This document shows positions 19,077 through 29,300 of a DNA stretch of 64,000 nucleotides, in pieces. The position numbers and the translations under genes were made by a program. The notes beneath the pieces were generated by a model. That model was given only the letters and a program-made list of their open reading frames with translations. It had not been told where the DNA came from and ran no database searches. The stretch is taken from assembly GCF_904846225.1 (NCBI RefSeq), contig NZ_CAJGZJ010000017.1:1-64000 (forward strand). The letters are read 5' to 3'. Position 1 is the stretch's first letter; every line of letters begins with the position of its first letter. Source of the stretch: Psychrobacter immobilis (lineage in GTDB: Bacteria; Pseudomonadota; Gammaproteobacteria; Pseudomonadales; Moraxellaceae).

Positions 19077-20210
19077 ATGACTTACTCGATTTTTTCTCAA
19101 ACGCCAAACAATGCGCTAAAAGAGCCGATGTTCTTTGGTCAGCCAGTCAACGTGGCGCGCTATGACCAACAAAAGCACCCAATCTTTGAGCAATTGATAG
19201 AAAAGCAACTGTCGTTCTTTTGGCGTCCAGAAGAAGTTGATGTGTCACGCGACCGTATGGATTTTAGCAATCTGTCCTCGCATGAGCAGCATATATTTTT
19301 GAGTAACCTCAAGTATCAGACCCTACTTGACTCTATCCAAGGTCGTAGCCCAAACGTCGTGTTATTGCCGCTGGTGTCTATTCCTGAGCTTGAAACGTGG
19401 ATTGAGACATGGTCGTTCTCCGAAACCATTCACTCACGCAGTTATACTCATATTATTCGTAATATCGTCAATGACCCAAATATTATCTTTGACGACATTA
19501 TGCAAAATGAGCATATTTTAGGACGTGCCTCTGATATTGCTCAGTACTATGATGATCTGTACCGCAACTCACAATTATATAGCTTGTACGGTGCTGGCAC
19601 GCACAATATCAATGGCGAGCAAGTTACGGTTGATTTGAGATCATTAAAAAAACAGATGTATCTTTGCATTATGGCGGTTAACGTATTAGAAGCCATTCGT
19701 TTTTATGTGTCATTTGCCTGCTCGTTCGCCTTCGCTGAGCGCAAGCTGATGGAAGGCAATGCCAAGATTATCAAGTTGATCGCACGTGATGAAGCGCTGC
19801 ATTTGACGGGTACTCAACACATGCTGAATCTCATGCGTAACGGTCGTGACGATCCTGAGATGGTTGAGATTGCCGCAGAATGTTACGAGGACAGTATCGA
19901 AATCTTCCGTAAAGCGGCCGAGCAAGAAAAAGAATGGGCAGGTTATCTATTCAAAGACGGTTCGATGATTGGTCTAAATAAAGATATTTTGTGCCAATAT
20001 ATTGAGTTTATTACTAACTTGCGTATGGAAGCCGTTGGTTTGCCATCAGTATTCCCGAAATCAAAATCAAATCCGATTCCGTGGATTAATACGTGGTTGT
20101 CTTCTGATAACGTGCAAGTTGCGCCGCAAGAAACAGAAATCAGCTCATACTTGGTTGGTCAGATTGATTCTGATTTATCAGACAGTGACTTTGATGACTT
20201 TGAATTATAA
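19077..20210 (+). CDS. nrdB: Class Ia ribonucleotide reductase beta subunit NrdB
   Basis: Diiron/tyrosyl-radical subunit that starts the radical transfer to NrdA. Visible marks include the radical tyrosine region [17 protein letters not shown] and the iron-ligand helices [12 protein letters not shown] and [14 protein letters not shown]. The acidic tail [10 protein letters not shown] docks into NrdA. 377 residues, the class Ia length. Shine-Dalgarno aaagg. It is followed by a 16-bp tandem array, a copy of the intergenic repeat family and then yfaE, whose product supports assembly of its diiron cofactor. Confidence 0.97.
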   Translation: MTYSIFSQTPNNALKEPMFFGQPVNVARYDQQKHPIFEQLIEKQLSFFWRPEEVDVSRDRMDFSNLSSHEQHIFLSNLKYQTLLDSIQGRSPNVVLLPLVSIPELETWIETWSFSETIHSRSYTHIIRNIVNDPNIIFDDIMQNEHILGRASDIAQYYDDLYRNSQLYSLYGAGTHNINGEQVTVDLRSLKKQMYLCIMAVNVLEAIRFYVSFACSFAFAERKLMEGNAKIIKLIARDEALHLTGTQHMLNLMRNGRDDPEMVEIAAECYEDSIEIFRKAAEQEKEWAGYLFKDGSMIGLNKDILCQYIEFITNLRMEAVGLPSVFPKSKSNPIPWINTWLSSDNVQVAPQETEISSYLVGQIDSDLSDSDFDDFEL

Positions 20211-20222
20211 AAGCTTTGAGCT

Positions 20223-20286
20223 GTAATGACTTTGAACGGTAATGGCTTTGAGCGGTAATGACTTTGAGCGGTAATGACTTTGAGCT
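20223..20286 (+). repeat. Four tandem copies of a 16-bp unit after nrdB
   Basis: The unit gtaatgactttgagcg repeats four times with single-base changes, starting 12 bp after the nrdB stop. The last codons of nrdB (gatgactttgaattataa) share the core tgactttga, so the array may have grown from the 3' end of the gene. Confidence 0.9.
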
Positions 20287-20385
20287 GTAACTGTTTAAAT
20301 TCTGATGCCTGTAATGACATAAAATATTTGATAAATGAATAAAGCAACGCGCAATATAAATGGCAATACGGCAGGAAAATTGAGA

Positions 20386-20529
20386 TATAGATAGAGAACA
20401 ATAAAATCACTACAGTACTACTGGAATGAATTTTCGAAGCCTCTGTCAGCAACGACACAGCAAGCGAGAAAAATTTATACCAGTAGTATCTGACTATGGA
20501 TGTATCGATTTAACTTTTCGTTGACTATA
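20386..20529 (+). repeat. Intergenic repeat family, copy B
   Basis: 144 bp with one difference from the copy at 10126-10269. It fills the space between nrdB and yfaE. Its right end (ttgactata) stops 9 bp before the yfaE ATG, and its last base is the first base of the yfaE Shine-Dalgarno agga. Confidence 0.9.
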
Positions 20530-20538
20530 GGATCAACT

Positions 20539-20805
20539 ATGACTTGGGTAATGACGAGTAAGAAGCAGTTTTACTTGCACGATGATGAAAGTCTGCTTGA
20601 TGGCCTACTGCGCACTGGGCATGAGGTCAATTATCAATGCCGAGAGGGTTATTGTGGCAGTTGCCGAATCAAACGTATTGCCAGCTCACATATCATCGAT
20701 TACCCGTTTAACCCGCTTGCGATGATTGAGGATGATGAAATCCTGCCCTGCTGCTGCCGTGTGCAAGGGGTTATTTATATCAATCATGAACCTATCGTAG
20801 AGTAA
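20539..20805 (+). CDS. yfaE: YfaE-like [2Fe-2S] ferredoxin of the class Ia RNR system
   Basis: 88 residues from the ATG at 20539 (agga at 20529-20532 precedes it). Plant-type ferredoxin domain: CREGYCGSCRIK provides three cysteines and LPCCCRV the fourth. E. coli YfaE delivers electrons to maintain the diiron-tyrosyl cofactor of NrdB and is encoded right after nrdB, as here. A reading from 20500 would start inside the repeat and is unlikely. Confidence 0.88.
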   Translation: MTWVMTSKKQFYLHDDESLLDGLLRTGHEVNYQCREGYCGSCRIKRIASSHIIDYPFNPLAMIEDDEILPCCCRVQGVIYINHEPIVE

Positions 20806-20839
20806 CAAACTACTGATCAAAAATTAAAATTAGCATTAA

Positions 20840-20878
20840 AAAAAAGCGCGCTGTCTGTCGAGACAACGCGCTTTTTAT
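20840..20878. terminator. Bidirectional terminator between yfaE and the protease gene
   Basis: aaaaagcgcgctgtct and agacaacgcgcttttt form a long stem with a short loop, flanked by A- and T-runs. It sits between convergent genes and can serve both. Confidence 0.9.
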
Positions 20879-20910
20879 TTTTTTATTCTATCCCTATTTT
20901 ACGACAACCA

Positions 20911-22239
20911 TTATAAAGGCGCGCCATCTCGTTCAAATAGTTGCAGTAACTCTTCACGCATGCGGTCACGCTCTGCCTCTGACATCATGGGCACTTCTTG
21001 TGTTCCATCCTCTAGATTTGGTTGACCTGCACCGCCAAGCGTTTCATCATGAAGCACTACTGGTTGCTCAACTGACTCTTGTGCTGGACGCTCTTCTAAC
21101 TGTATCTTCACTTGCGCATTTTTACCTTTGCGCAATATCTGGGCATTTAGCTCGCTGTCGGGTGCTTTGCGAGCGACGTACTGAATCAGGGTGTTGGCAT
21201 CGGTCATTTCTACCCCATCAATCGTCAAAACAATATCGCCAACACGCAAACCGCTTTTGGCCGCTGGACTACCATCGACGACTTTTAGCACCTCTACACC
21301 CGTCGAGGTTTCAAGCTGAGTTGGATCGCGTAATTGTGATTGTATCTCGATACCCAACCAACCACGGCTGACGCGACCATTCTTAATCAAGCCATTCATC
21401 ACTTGCTCTACGATCGACGTTGGAATAGCAAAACCAATCCCCATCGAGCCACCAGAGCGTGAAAAAATCAAGGTGTTGATACCCACCAATTCACCGTGAG
21501 CATCGACCAGCGCGCCACCTGAATTGCCCGGATTGATAGCCGCATCGGTCTGGATAAAGTCTTCAAACTTACTGACCCCAAGCCCAGTACGACCCGTCGC
21601 TGATATGATACCTTGAGTAACTGTCTGACCCACACCGAATGGGTTACCAATGGCCAATGCTAAATCACCAACACGAGCAGGATCTTTACGGAAACCTAAT
21701 GGTGTTAATCCTGTCATATCTACTTTAATCACCGCCAAATCACTGTCCGGATCAGTACCAACAATTTTCGCGCGGCTTTTGCGGCCATCATTAAAGGCGA
21801 CGACAATTTCATCTGCTTTTTCGATAACGTGAGCATTGGTCACGATATAGCCATCTTCTGATACGACGACGCCAGAGCCTAAGTTGGTATTGCCCTGCTC
21901 CTGTGATGGATCGCCATGATCCTCAAAAAATCGGCGCAAAACAGGATCATCCATATAAGGGTGCTCAGCCATCGTTTGCGTGGTATAGATATTGACAACC
22001 GACTGCGACGCACGGGCGACCGCATTGTGATAAGAAGAAATAGGCGCTGGAGTGTCAGCAGCAGGAGCCGACGCTTGCTGCTCAGCGGCCGTGGTTCTCG
22101 GTGGCTCCCACGTAGCATTCGATGTCGTCTTCATACTCGTAAATAACCAAATAAAAGCTACAATCACTATCAGTAACAAAACCCAAGGCAACCACTTTAC
22201 GACAGACGCCTTGTTATTGGTGTTCCGAGATGACGACAT
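20911..22239 (-). CDS. HtrA-family periplasmic serine protease (DegS/AlgW-like)
   Basis: 442 residues. A single N-terminal membrane anchor (VVKWLPWVLLLIVIVAFIWL) is followed by a trypsin-like protease domain. The triad is visible in TNAHVIEKADEIVVAF (His), DPDSDLAVIKV (Asp) and NPGNSGGALVDA (Ser). One PDZ domain follows (VLKVVDGSPAAKSGLRVGDI), then an acidic tail of about 60 residues. Membrane anchor plus one PDZ matches DegS/AlgW, the site-1 proteases that trigger sigma-E, rather than DegP with two PDZ domains. The longer tail leaves some doubt. Start has agagg. It diverges from the Nif3-family gene. Confidence 0.9.
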   Translation of the reverse strand: MSSSRNTNNKASVVKWLPWVLLLIVIVAFIWLFTSMKTTSNATWEPPRTTAAEQQASAPAADTPAPISSYHNAVARASQSVVNIYTTQTMAEHPYMDDPVLRRFFEDHGDPSQEQGNTNLGSGVVVSEDGYIVTNAHVIEKADEIVVAFNDGRKSRAKIVGTDPDSDLAVIKVDMTGLTPLGFRKDPARVGDLALAIGNPFGVGQTVTQGIISATGRTGLGVSKFEDFIQTDAAINPGNSGGALVDAHGELVGINTLIFSRSGGSMGIGFAIPTSIVEQVMNGLIKNGRVSRGWLGIEIQSQLRDPTQLETSTGVEVLKVVDGSPAAKSGLRVGDIVLTIDGVEMTDANTLIQYVARKAPDSELNAQILRKGKNAQVKIQLEERPAQESVEQPVVLHDETLGGAGQPNLEDGTQEVPMMSEAERDRMREELLQLFERDGAPL

Positions 22240-22600
22240 ATAAAACCTCTATAAATTTGATACAGACAGACGAAGATACCTAAGGCAAAAGCGTGTTGAC
22301 CATTAACTACAATATACAATTCGTTAAGTACAATGCATTAAGTAGCCACAGCTAACTAAATACCCACGGTTGTGCAATACTTATTTAAGCGTAATACCAT
22401 TTGATAGATATACGTATGCAAATTATAACCGCCCCCACTACCAAGTTGTCACGTATCGTGTACCATTTCAGTTATTAGCTTTGTCTACTCTTTTACAGCA
22501 CCATGCTAAAATAGCAGTTATCAGAAATATTCGTTATGACAAGCCCTATATTAATTATCAAGGCTTGCTCTACTGCAATAATTATAAGGAAAGCAAAACA
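22240..22600. other. Divergent promoter region, protease gene / Nif3-family gene
   Basis: About 360 bp separating two diverging genes. The frame of the plus-strand gene is open back to 22370, but the Shine-Dalgarno at 22587 supports the start at 22601. No clear promoter consensus or repeat recognised. Confidence 0.4.
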
Positions 22601-23452
22601 ATGACAACCAGTGATATCTCAACTGAACGCTCTTCTGCTATTGAGCATTCTTCTACTACCGTTAGCGTACAAGATCTAACGCAATTTTGTGACGATTATT
22701 TGTCGGCAGACGCTTTTAAAGATTATGCGCCAAACGGCTTACAAGTAGACGGTGGACGAGCGGTTCAACGTGTCGTCACAGGCGTGACAGCTTGCGACGC
22801 GTTGATTGATGCGGCGATTGCTGACAATGCAGATGCCATTATGGTTCATCATGGATATTTTTGGAAAGGCGAGCCTGCCCCTCTTACGGGAATGAAAGGC
22901 CAACGTATACGCAAACTGATGCAAAATGGCATCTCTATGATAGGCTATCATCTACCGCTTGATGCTCATCCTACTATTGGCAACAATGCCAAGCTTGCTG
23001 AATTACTTAATATGACCATCACTGGTGCTCTTTATCCTAATGAGGCGCACCCTGTTGGGAACATAGCCACTTGCACACCGCAGAGTGCGCAAAGTCTCAT
23101 TGAGCAAATTACCCAAGCATTAGGACGTTCACCATTACATATTTCTGCGAATTATAATGTATCGAATAGGACTAATATTGATGTGGATGATAATAGGCTA
23201 ATCGGACGTGTGGGTATCTGTACAGGTGGCGCACAAGATATGATCGAGCAAGCAGCCATGATGGGCTGTGATGCGTTTATCTCAGGCGAGATATCAGAGC
23301 GCACCACTCATATCGCACGCGAGCTTGGCATTGATTATTTTGCCTGTGGTCATCATGCGACAGAACGTGGTGGCATCCAAGCGTTAGGAGATATTATTGC
23401 TCAGCAGTTTGGGTTACCTGTGACCTTCATTGATATTGATAATCCCGCTTAA
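22601..23452 (+). CDS. Nif3/YbgI-family dinuclear metal-centre protein
   Basis: 283 residues from the ATG at 22601 (ataagga upstream). Nif3/DUF34 metal ligands are visible: MVHHGYFWKGEP, IGYHLPLDAH, and near the C-terminus GEISERTTHIARE and ACGHHATERGGIQALG. Members form hexameric toroids with two metal ions per subunit. E. coli YbgI has been linked to GTP cyclohydrolase-type or DNA repair roles without firm proof. A polar 25-residue N-terminus precedes the domain. Confidence 0.92.
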   Translation: MTTSDISTERSSAIEHSSTTVSVQDLTQFCDDYLSADAFKDYAPNGLQVDGGRAVQRVVTGVTACDALIDAAIADNADAIMVHHGYFWKGEPAPLTGMKGQRIRKLMQNGISMIGYHLPLDAHPTIGNNAKLAELLNMTITGALYPNEAHPVGNIATCTPQSAQSLIEQITQALGRSPLHISANYNVSNRTNIDVDDNRLIGRVGICTGGAQDMIEQAAMMGCDAFISGEISERTTHIARELGIDYFACGHHATERGGIQALGDIIAQQFGLPVTFIDIDNPA

Positions 23453-24560
23453 ACCCATAGTTGTTATGAAAACACAGTCATTATGAACACACAGTCATTA
23501 TCAACAGATAGTAATTAGATTCAGTTTATAAGTAGTTTTTGGATGTTGTTTTAGGATTTTAAAGGCAACTGCTTTTCTCATAACATGTGACTTTTATTGC
23601 TCTAATCTTAGCTAATGTATAGATAATAAGATTATTTTTAACCGTCTATAGCCCGATTGTTAAGTTTTATCGCTAATTTCTTAACTTAACTTGAATAATA
23701 CAATTTGCAACCGCATATTACTAAGTGAAGAAAGAACGTCTTGTCATGAGACGTCCCATTTATTATAGCTTCCGGTTATAGCGCTTGAATGATGGTAAAT
23801 GTCCAAAATTCTATTTTTTGTATGGCGACTGTTTTGTACGATAGATGAGAGCTTGGATATTCTACTAGCGAAGTTATTATGTCTGCACGATATATTTTTA
23901 GCAGCCTAATATTTTCTGATTTCAGCGTCGCAATAACGGCTTATGGTTACCTGCTTGATAGTGTATTTTTATAATTGCTTTATTAACTATCGAATAGGGT
24001 CGCTCGCCGCTATTGCTGAACAAAAATATCATTAATCCTGCCTCTGTTATGAACCATTCAAAGAGCCAGTCGTTATTGGTATCAACGTAGCAAAATTGAA
24101 CGATAATTTAGTGTCACTACCTTACTATCCTATCGATCAATTAAGCTACGGCTTGTTTTGATAACTTACTCATGACCTTACCTGTGTTTACTGTAATAGC
24201 TTTTTTATCTTTAGCCCTATCTATTTATCGATGAAGGAATCATCTGATTTATATCCTTCGCAGCATGGTGCGTCCATGTTTTTACATGAGTACTTTAAGA
24301 GTAATACTTTAATCCTCTTAAGTGATATGTCGATAGATAAACAGCTAATGAAAAACTGTATCGCCCGCGTTATAAAATATTTATTGGCGGTACTGTTTAT
24401 TAGTTATTAGCATTATTATAGTTAAACAAGCTGATCTTGCGCTTATATTATTAAAAAGTGTGATACCAGCCAAAATGTTGTATGGATGTATGGGTCGTTT
24501 ATGAGCATGCGTTCATTAATATTTTAGGGTAAGTAGGATGGCTAAAATCAGGAGACATCC
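23453..24560. other. 1.1-kb AT-rich gap without a gene
   Basis: No coding frame of useful length on either strand. It begins with two 17-bp direct repeats (gaaaacacagtcattat at 23468, gaacacacagtcattat at 23485) and holds a small hairpin acgtct-N7-agacgt at 23736-23754. It could be a decayed gene, a long leader or hold an unrecognised small RNA; nothing in the sequence decides this. Confidence 0.5.
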
Positions 24561-25769
24561 ATGCAGCGTATTACTTATCGTGTAAAAGTATCTGCGCAAG
24601 AGACCAAACGCCGTATTCCTTATTTATTGCGTCCCTCTGAACGCCTACTAAGCACTAAAAGTAACATCGTTTCATCCGTTACCCCAAAAAAATCGACGCG
24701 TTTTGCTCGAACTAAAAAGTTGATGCAGATTTCTAGTATCGCCCTTCTCTCATTACCTGCTGAGAGTCTGACGATAGTCGGTGCGCAGATGCCAGCCTAT
24801 GATAATGTCATGCAACATAATACCTTAACCATTGCCGCTGTCCCAGGTGATAGCACTTATTTTGCTACTGATGGTTTTCAACATGGCTTTGGCTATGATT
24901 TGGTACGTGCTTATGCTGACGAGCTGGGTGTTGATATTGATTTAAAAGCTTATGCCAATGAAGAAGCTGCACTGAAAGCCGTACGATCCGGCAAAGCAGA
25001 TATGGCATTGACCACGGCCAGCACTCAGCTAAAGAGCCAGCTTAATTTATCGTCTGTTAATGTCAGCTGCGGTTACGATACAAGCCTAACAAAGAACGGT
25101 TTGCATCCAAAAGTTAGCTGGACGTTTAGTTCGGCTAATGACCCATTGTCAAAAAAAGCCAGTTACTTTTTATGTGACAGTATCAAGCTGCAAAGTACGC
25201 AAAAGCTGGCTTCCTTTTATAATCAAAACCTACTGAAAGATTCTTATAGTCAAGATCATTTCCAAAAAACACTGACAGAAAAGTTGCCTGATTATCAGTC
25301 TTCTTTTAAAGAACAAGCACGTAACTATAATCACGATTGGGAATTACTGGTAGCGATGGGATATCAAGAGTCACATCTTGATGCCAATGCGGTATCGCCA
25401 ACGGGTGTTCGTGGCCTCATGATGCTGACCAATAACACAGCCAAAGCGATGGGTGTCTTAGATCGCGTTGACCCTTATCAAAGTATCGGTGGCGGCGCAC
25501 GTTATCTAGAGCAGATGAAAGATGACTTTGCTGATGTACCAAAAACTGACCGTATTTGGTTTGCGCTTGCTGGTTATAATATGGGCCCGAATGCGATCAA
25601 AAGCATTCAGCGTACATTGAGAGATCAAGGTATCGATGATAAAAATTGGGCAAACATTTATGCATATTTAGCGGACAATAAAGCCTCTAATAGTCGTTAT
25701 GGCCAAGCGATGCATTACGTCAGTAATATCAGAAGCTATCTTGAGACGATAAAGACTCACAGCGTTTAA
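24561..25769 (+). CDS. MltF-like membrane-bound lytic transglycosylase
   Basis: 402 residues. A Shine-Dalgarno (caggag) supports the start at 24561. This puts about 55 basic residues before a hydrophobic stretch (MQISSIALLSLPAESLTIV), so the signal is unusually late; a secondary ATG at 24723 would give a normal signal. Residues 88-160 match the first lobe of a periplasmic solute-binding domain (GFGYDLVRAYADELGVDI, SGKADMALTTAS). The C-terminal SLT domain has the catalytic glutamate in GYQESHLDANAVSPTGVRG and later ALAGYNMGPNAI. E. coli MltF is 518 residues; here the second lobe of the binding domain seems reduced. Confidence 0.85.
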   Translation: MQRITYRVKVSAQETKRRIPYLLRPSERLLSTKSNIVSSVTPKKSTRFARTKKLMQISSIALLSLPAESLTIVGAQMPAYDNVMQHNTLTIAAVPGDSTYFATDGFQHGFGYDLVRAYADELGVDIDLKAYANEEAALKAVRSGKADMALTTASTQLKSQLNLSSVNVSCGYDTSLTKNGLHPKVSWTFSSANDPLSKKASYFLCDSIKLQSTQKLASFYNQNLLKDSYSQDHFQKTLTEKLPDYQSSFKEQARNYNHDWELLVAMGYQESHLDANAVSPTGVRGLMMLTNNTAKAMGVLDRVDPYQSIGGGARYLEQMKDDFADVPKTDRIWFALAGYNMGPNAIKSIQRTLRDQGIDDKNWANIYAYLADNKASNSRYGQAMHYVSNIRSYLETIKTHSV

Positions 25770-25772
25770 TGA

Positions 25773-25906
25773 TATAGTTGGTGAAAAGTTACATCGATAT
25801 ATCAATCGTTAGATACTACGGATATAAATTTTCCTTGCTTGCTGCGGCTCTGCAGACAGAGGCTTCAAAAAATTCATTCCAGCAGTACTGTCACGCTTTT
25901 ATTGTT
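25773..25906 (-). repeat. Intergenic repeat family, copy C (reverse orientation)
   Basis: On the minus strand it matches the other copies: acagtactgctggaatgaat, aagcctctgtctgc, cagcaagcaaggaaaattta, and gatatatcgatgtaactttt, ending ctata. It lies 4 bp after the mltF-like gene. It is more diverged than copies A and B. Confidence 0.82.
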
Positions 25907-25915
25907 TTTTAACTA

Positions 25916-26180
25916 GGGCGTGTTGAACATTCAACCATGGCACTGACGGAAACTATTTTTTAGGCGATTCGACGTTAAAAATCGTAAGTTTAGTCATTCT
26001 AAGCATCTTTTTTTAACAATGAAGCGGCAAAAAAGAGTTCTATCCCTATGGGCTGATGCTAAAATTGCCCCATACTACGTTGCAATTCTAGCTAAGGTAT
26101 CAACATTATCGTCGACTTGCTCCTTGTTTGGCGCTATTTTAGCCATCAGCAGTGCCTATCTGTGAATGTTCAACACGCCC
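25916..26180. mobile_element. 265-bp MITE-like element with 18-bp terminal inverted repeats
   Basis: The left end gggcgtgttgaacattca is perfectly inverted at the right end (tgaatgttcaacacgccc). Similarity continues inward (ggcactg on both sides). TA dinucleotides flank both ends (25914-25915 and 26181-26182), as expected for a TA target duplication. No coding frame inside. It looks like a non-autonomous derivative of an insertion sequence; I cannot name the family with certainty. Confidence 0.85.
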
Positions 26181-26234
26181 TATACATATTTAACTATATA
26201 ATGTTGCAGACACTTTCATTTGAGACTCACCAAA

Positions 26235-26267
26235 TAAAAAAGCTGCTCTTTATGAGAGCAGCTTTTT
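26235..26267. terminator. Bidirectional terminator after the mltD-like gene
   Basis: aaaaaagctgctct and agagcagctttttt form a perfect stem with a short loop. It serves the minus-strand mltD-like gene and possibly plus-strand transcripts from mltF. Confidence 0.9.
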
Positions 26268-26317
26268 TGTAGATTATGATTTGCTGTTGATAAACCTATA
26301 TCGACTGCAACACTTCA

Positions 26318-29300
26318 TTATTTATTAGGAACGGTTAGACGTTGACCACGCTGCAACATAGTATCTGCGCTGATATCGTTCATTTCAGCCAACTCTTGCG
26401 TAGATACGCCGTATTTACGCGCTAGGCCAATCAAACTATCTCCTGATCCAACGGTATAACTAACAGTTAATTTCGGTACTTTAAGCGTTTGTCCGCGCTG
26501 TAGCTGTGCTTTAGTTGTCAGATTATTGGTCGTCGCCAAATCTTCTACTGACACCCCAAATTGACGTGCTAGCGCAATCAAACCATCGCCCGATTTAACT
26601 TTATAGCTTTCAGTATTGCCAAGTTTTTTGCCACTACTACTCGCTGTGCTAGTAGCACTGCTACTGCTTTGGCTGTTGCTGCTTTGATTGTTACTACTAG
26701 AAGCAGCAGGGGCACTACCGTTAGCAGGAATAGTAATAGTACGACCCAGTATAAGATTAGAATTGGTTTTGAGATTGTTTGCTGTTGCTAAATCACTTAG
26801 GTCGATATTATAGCGTTGGGCAACGCCTGTTAAGGTGTCACCTGACTTCACTTTATAACTGACTGCTTTATCATTCAGCTGACGATCTACCAATTCTTTA
26901 GATACGGGTACTTTGATGGTTTGCCCGCGTTGCAGACGTGCTTTGGCATCAAACTTACTGTTCACTGCTGCAAGCTCTGTTGGGCTAACACCCACACTAT
27001 TAGCAATTCCGATTAAGGTATCACCTGATTTTACTTTATAGTTAGTGGTCGCCACTGAGCTTGAGCTGCTTTGGCTACTAGAACTGGTAGCAGAATTAAA
27101 ATCGACGCTAGCAGGCACCTTCAAGGTTTGGCCAACATACAATGAACTTGTCGTACCCATACCGTTAAGAGAGGCTAAGGTGTCCGTCGAAACATTGAAT
27201 TGACGCGCTAGTGCAATGAGACCATCACCCGCTTTTACTTTATAGTTCTTGGTAGCAGTGGTTGATTTGCTTGGTTTAGTGGATGGTGCTGCAGGTGTTA
27301 CAGTAGGCACCTTTACTTTGCCCGGTATTAACCACAGCTTTTGGCCTCTTAGTAAATCAGCACGGCTGCTTATATTATTATAGCTGGCTATCTGAGTCAC
27401 TGACAAACCGAAGCGATTGGCTGTCCCAATCAGCGTATCTCCGCTTTGTACTACATAGCTATCCGGTTGCTTCGTCTTTTCATTACTATCAGTGCTTAAA
27501 GGCTGAATAGTTTTAGCATTATATAAGTACAAAGTACTACCAGATAACAGACTAGCGCTGGCATCTATTTGGTTCCATTCTGCGATATCACGCCAACTCA
27601 CACCAGCACGACTGGCGATATTAGATAACGTGTCACCACGCATTACCGTATAAGTCGTACGAGTGCCTTGCGGTTTTGGCTTACTAACTGATGTTTTCGC
27701 AAAGCTAAGCTTTTTCTCTTCACCACTGGCTTCTAGGATAGATTGCTGTGTCTGGACTGCTGATAGGTTAATGTTGCCATCAGCATTGATAACATTGGTC
27801 TCAGAAGTACTGCTGCGTATTTGATTGGCAATGAAATCACGCTCTTCTTTGCTTAGCGGCGGTTCTTGGACAATCGTATTGTTTTGTGTGATCTGAGCAG
27901 AAGTGGTCGGTAGACTGTTGCTATTTTTGAGTTCCGCATTGATCTTATTCGTTTCGGCAGTCGTCAATGGTGGCTCAGTACGTACGGACGCATTATTACT
28001 ATAGATAGAGCTGCTAGATGACGTAGTAGATGGTGAAATGTAGCTCGTCGTTTGCTGAGGAACACTAGCGCTCGCCGCATAATCAGCCAATGCACTGCTA
28101 TTGGTGGGCAATGAAGAGGCACTATAAGGCTTGTTATTATAACTTGGTGTGCTTGACGTGTTCGACGTGCTAGTGGGGCTGCTTGTTGTATTGTTTGATG
28201 CAAGTATATTACCCGTGCCATTACCTCTTAATAAGCTTAATTTAGCATCGGTATTGAGGCTCACATCATTAGGAATAATGATACGCTGCGGGCCTGAAGA
28301 ATCAACACGTCCCGATGTTAGCGCTGTATTCAATCTTTCTAGCTCATCATAAGTGACGCCTGTTATCTGTGCTACTTCTGACAAACTCACGCCATAATTG
28401 ACTGGCACACTACGAAAATGCTGACGGTTGGCAATAGCCGGTAAATAGACGCCATACTGTTCAGGCTTGGCAATAATTTCGGCCACCGCCAAAAAACGTG
28501 GTACATAGTTCATGGTTTCAGTGGGCAATTTAAGCGACCAGTAATCTGTTGGCAATCCACGCGCAGCATTGGCATCAATTGCCTTCTGTATACGACCAGG
28601 GCCCGCATTATAAGCCGCTAGTGCCAACTCCCAACTACCAAATTGATTGTGTAGCGCTGTCAAAAAGTCATAAGCGGCGCGTGTTGATTCGATAACATCG
28701 CGGCGACCATCATAGGTGCTACTTTGGTTCAAACCATAAATTCGACCTGTACTTGGAATAAACTGCCACAAGCCTGCTGCTGCTGCACTACTCGTGCCAC
28801 TTGGATCATAAGAGCTCTCAATGACTGGCAGTAGAGCAAGCTCCGTTGGGATATTACGACGCTCGGCTTCTCGTACCGTATGGTAAATATAGCGACTGGC
28901 ACGCGCAGTCAAACGATTCAGATAGTCTTGTCGACTGGTGAACCAACTTTTTTGTCCTTCAATGCGCTGATTATATGTCGGCTGACCGCCATTCATACGA
29001 TAACCAGCCCGCAAACGATTCCATAAGTCACCGTATTGCTGAATAGCAAGTTTGTTACCTTCCACCATTGTCATGTCACTGGCTTCTAATAGGTCTGCTA
29101 ACTCATCCAAACTCTCCGCATCCAAAAAAGCAGTTGAATAATCAGAGCTACTGCCTGATGCAGGAACTTGACTAACGGGACGTTTAGTAATGATTGACGA
29201 GCTATTGGTCGCACCCTTATTTTTTATCATTGACGTATTACTACTACAAGCACTGATAAGTAAAGTGGATACCGCAAGCGTCAGTGGCAACGCAATAAAT

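Noticed and set aside
20155-20460. 99-codon minus-strand frame over the nrdB end and tandem array
   Set aside because: Its regular repeats come from the 16-bp array and from the intergenic repeat; no sign of translation.
20500-20538. Earlier start for yfaE inside the repeat
   Set aside because: The added residues come from the repeat and the ATG at 20539 has a fitting Shine-Dalgarno.
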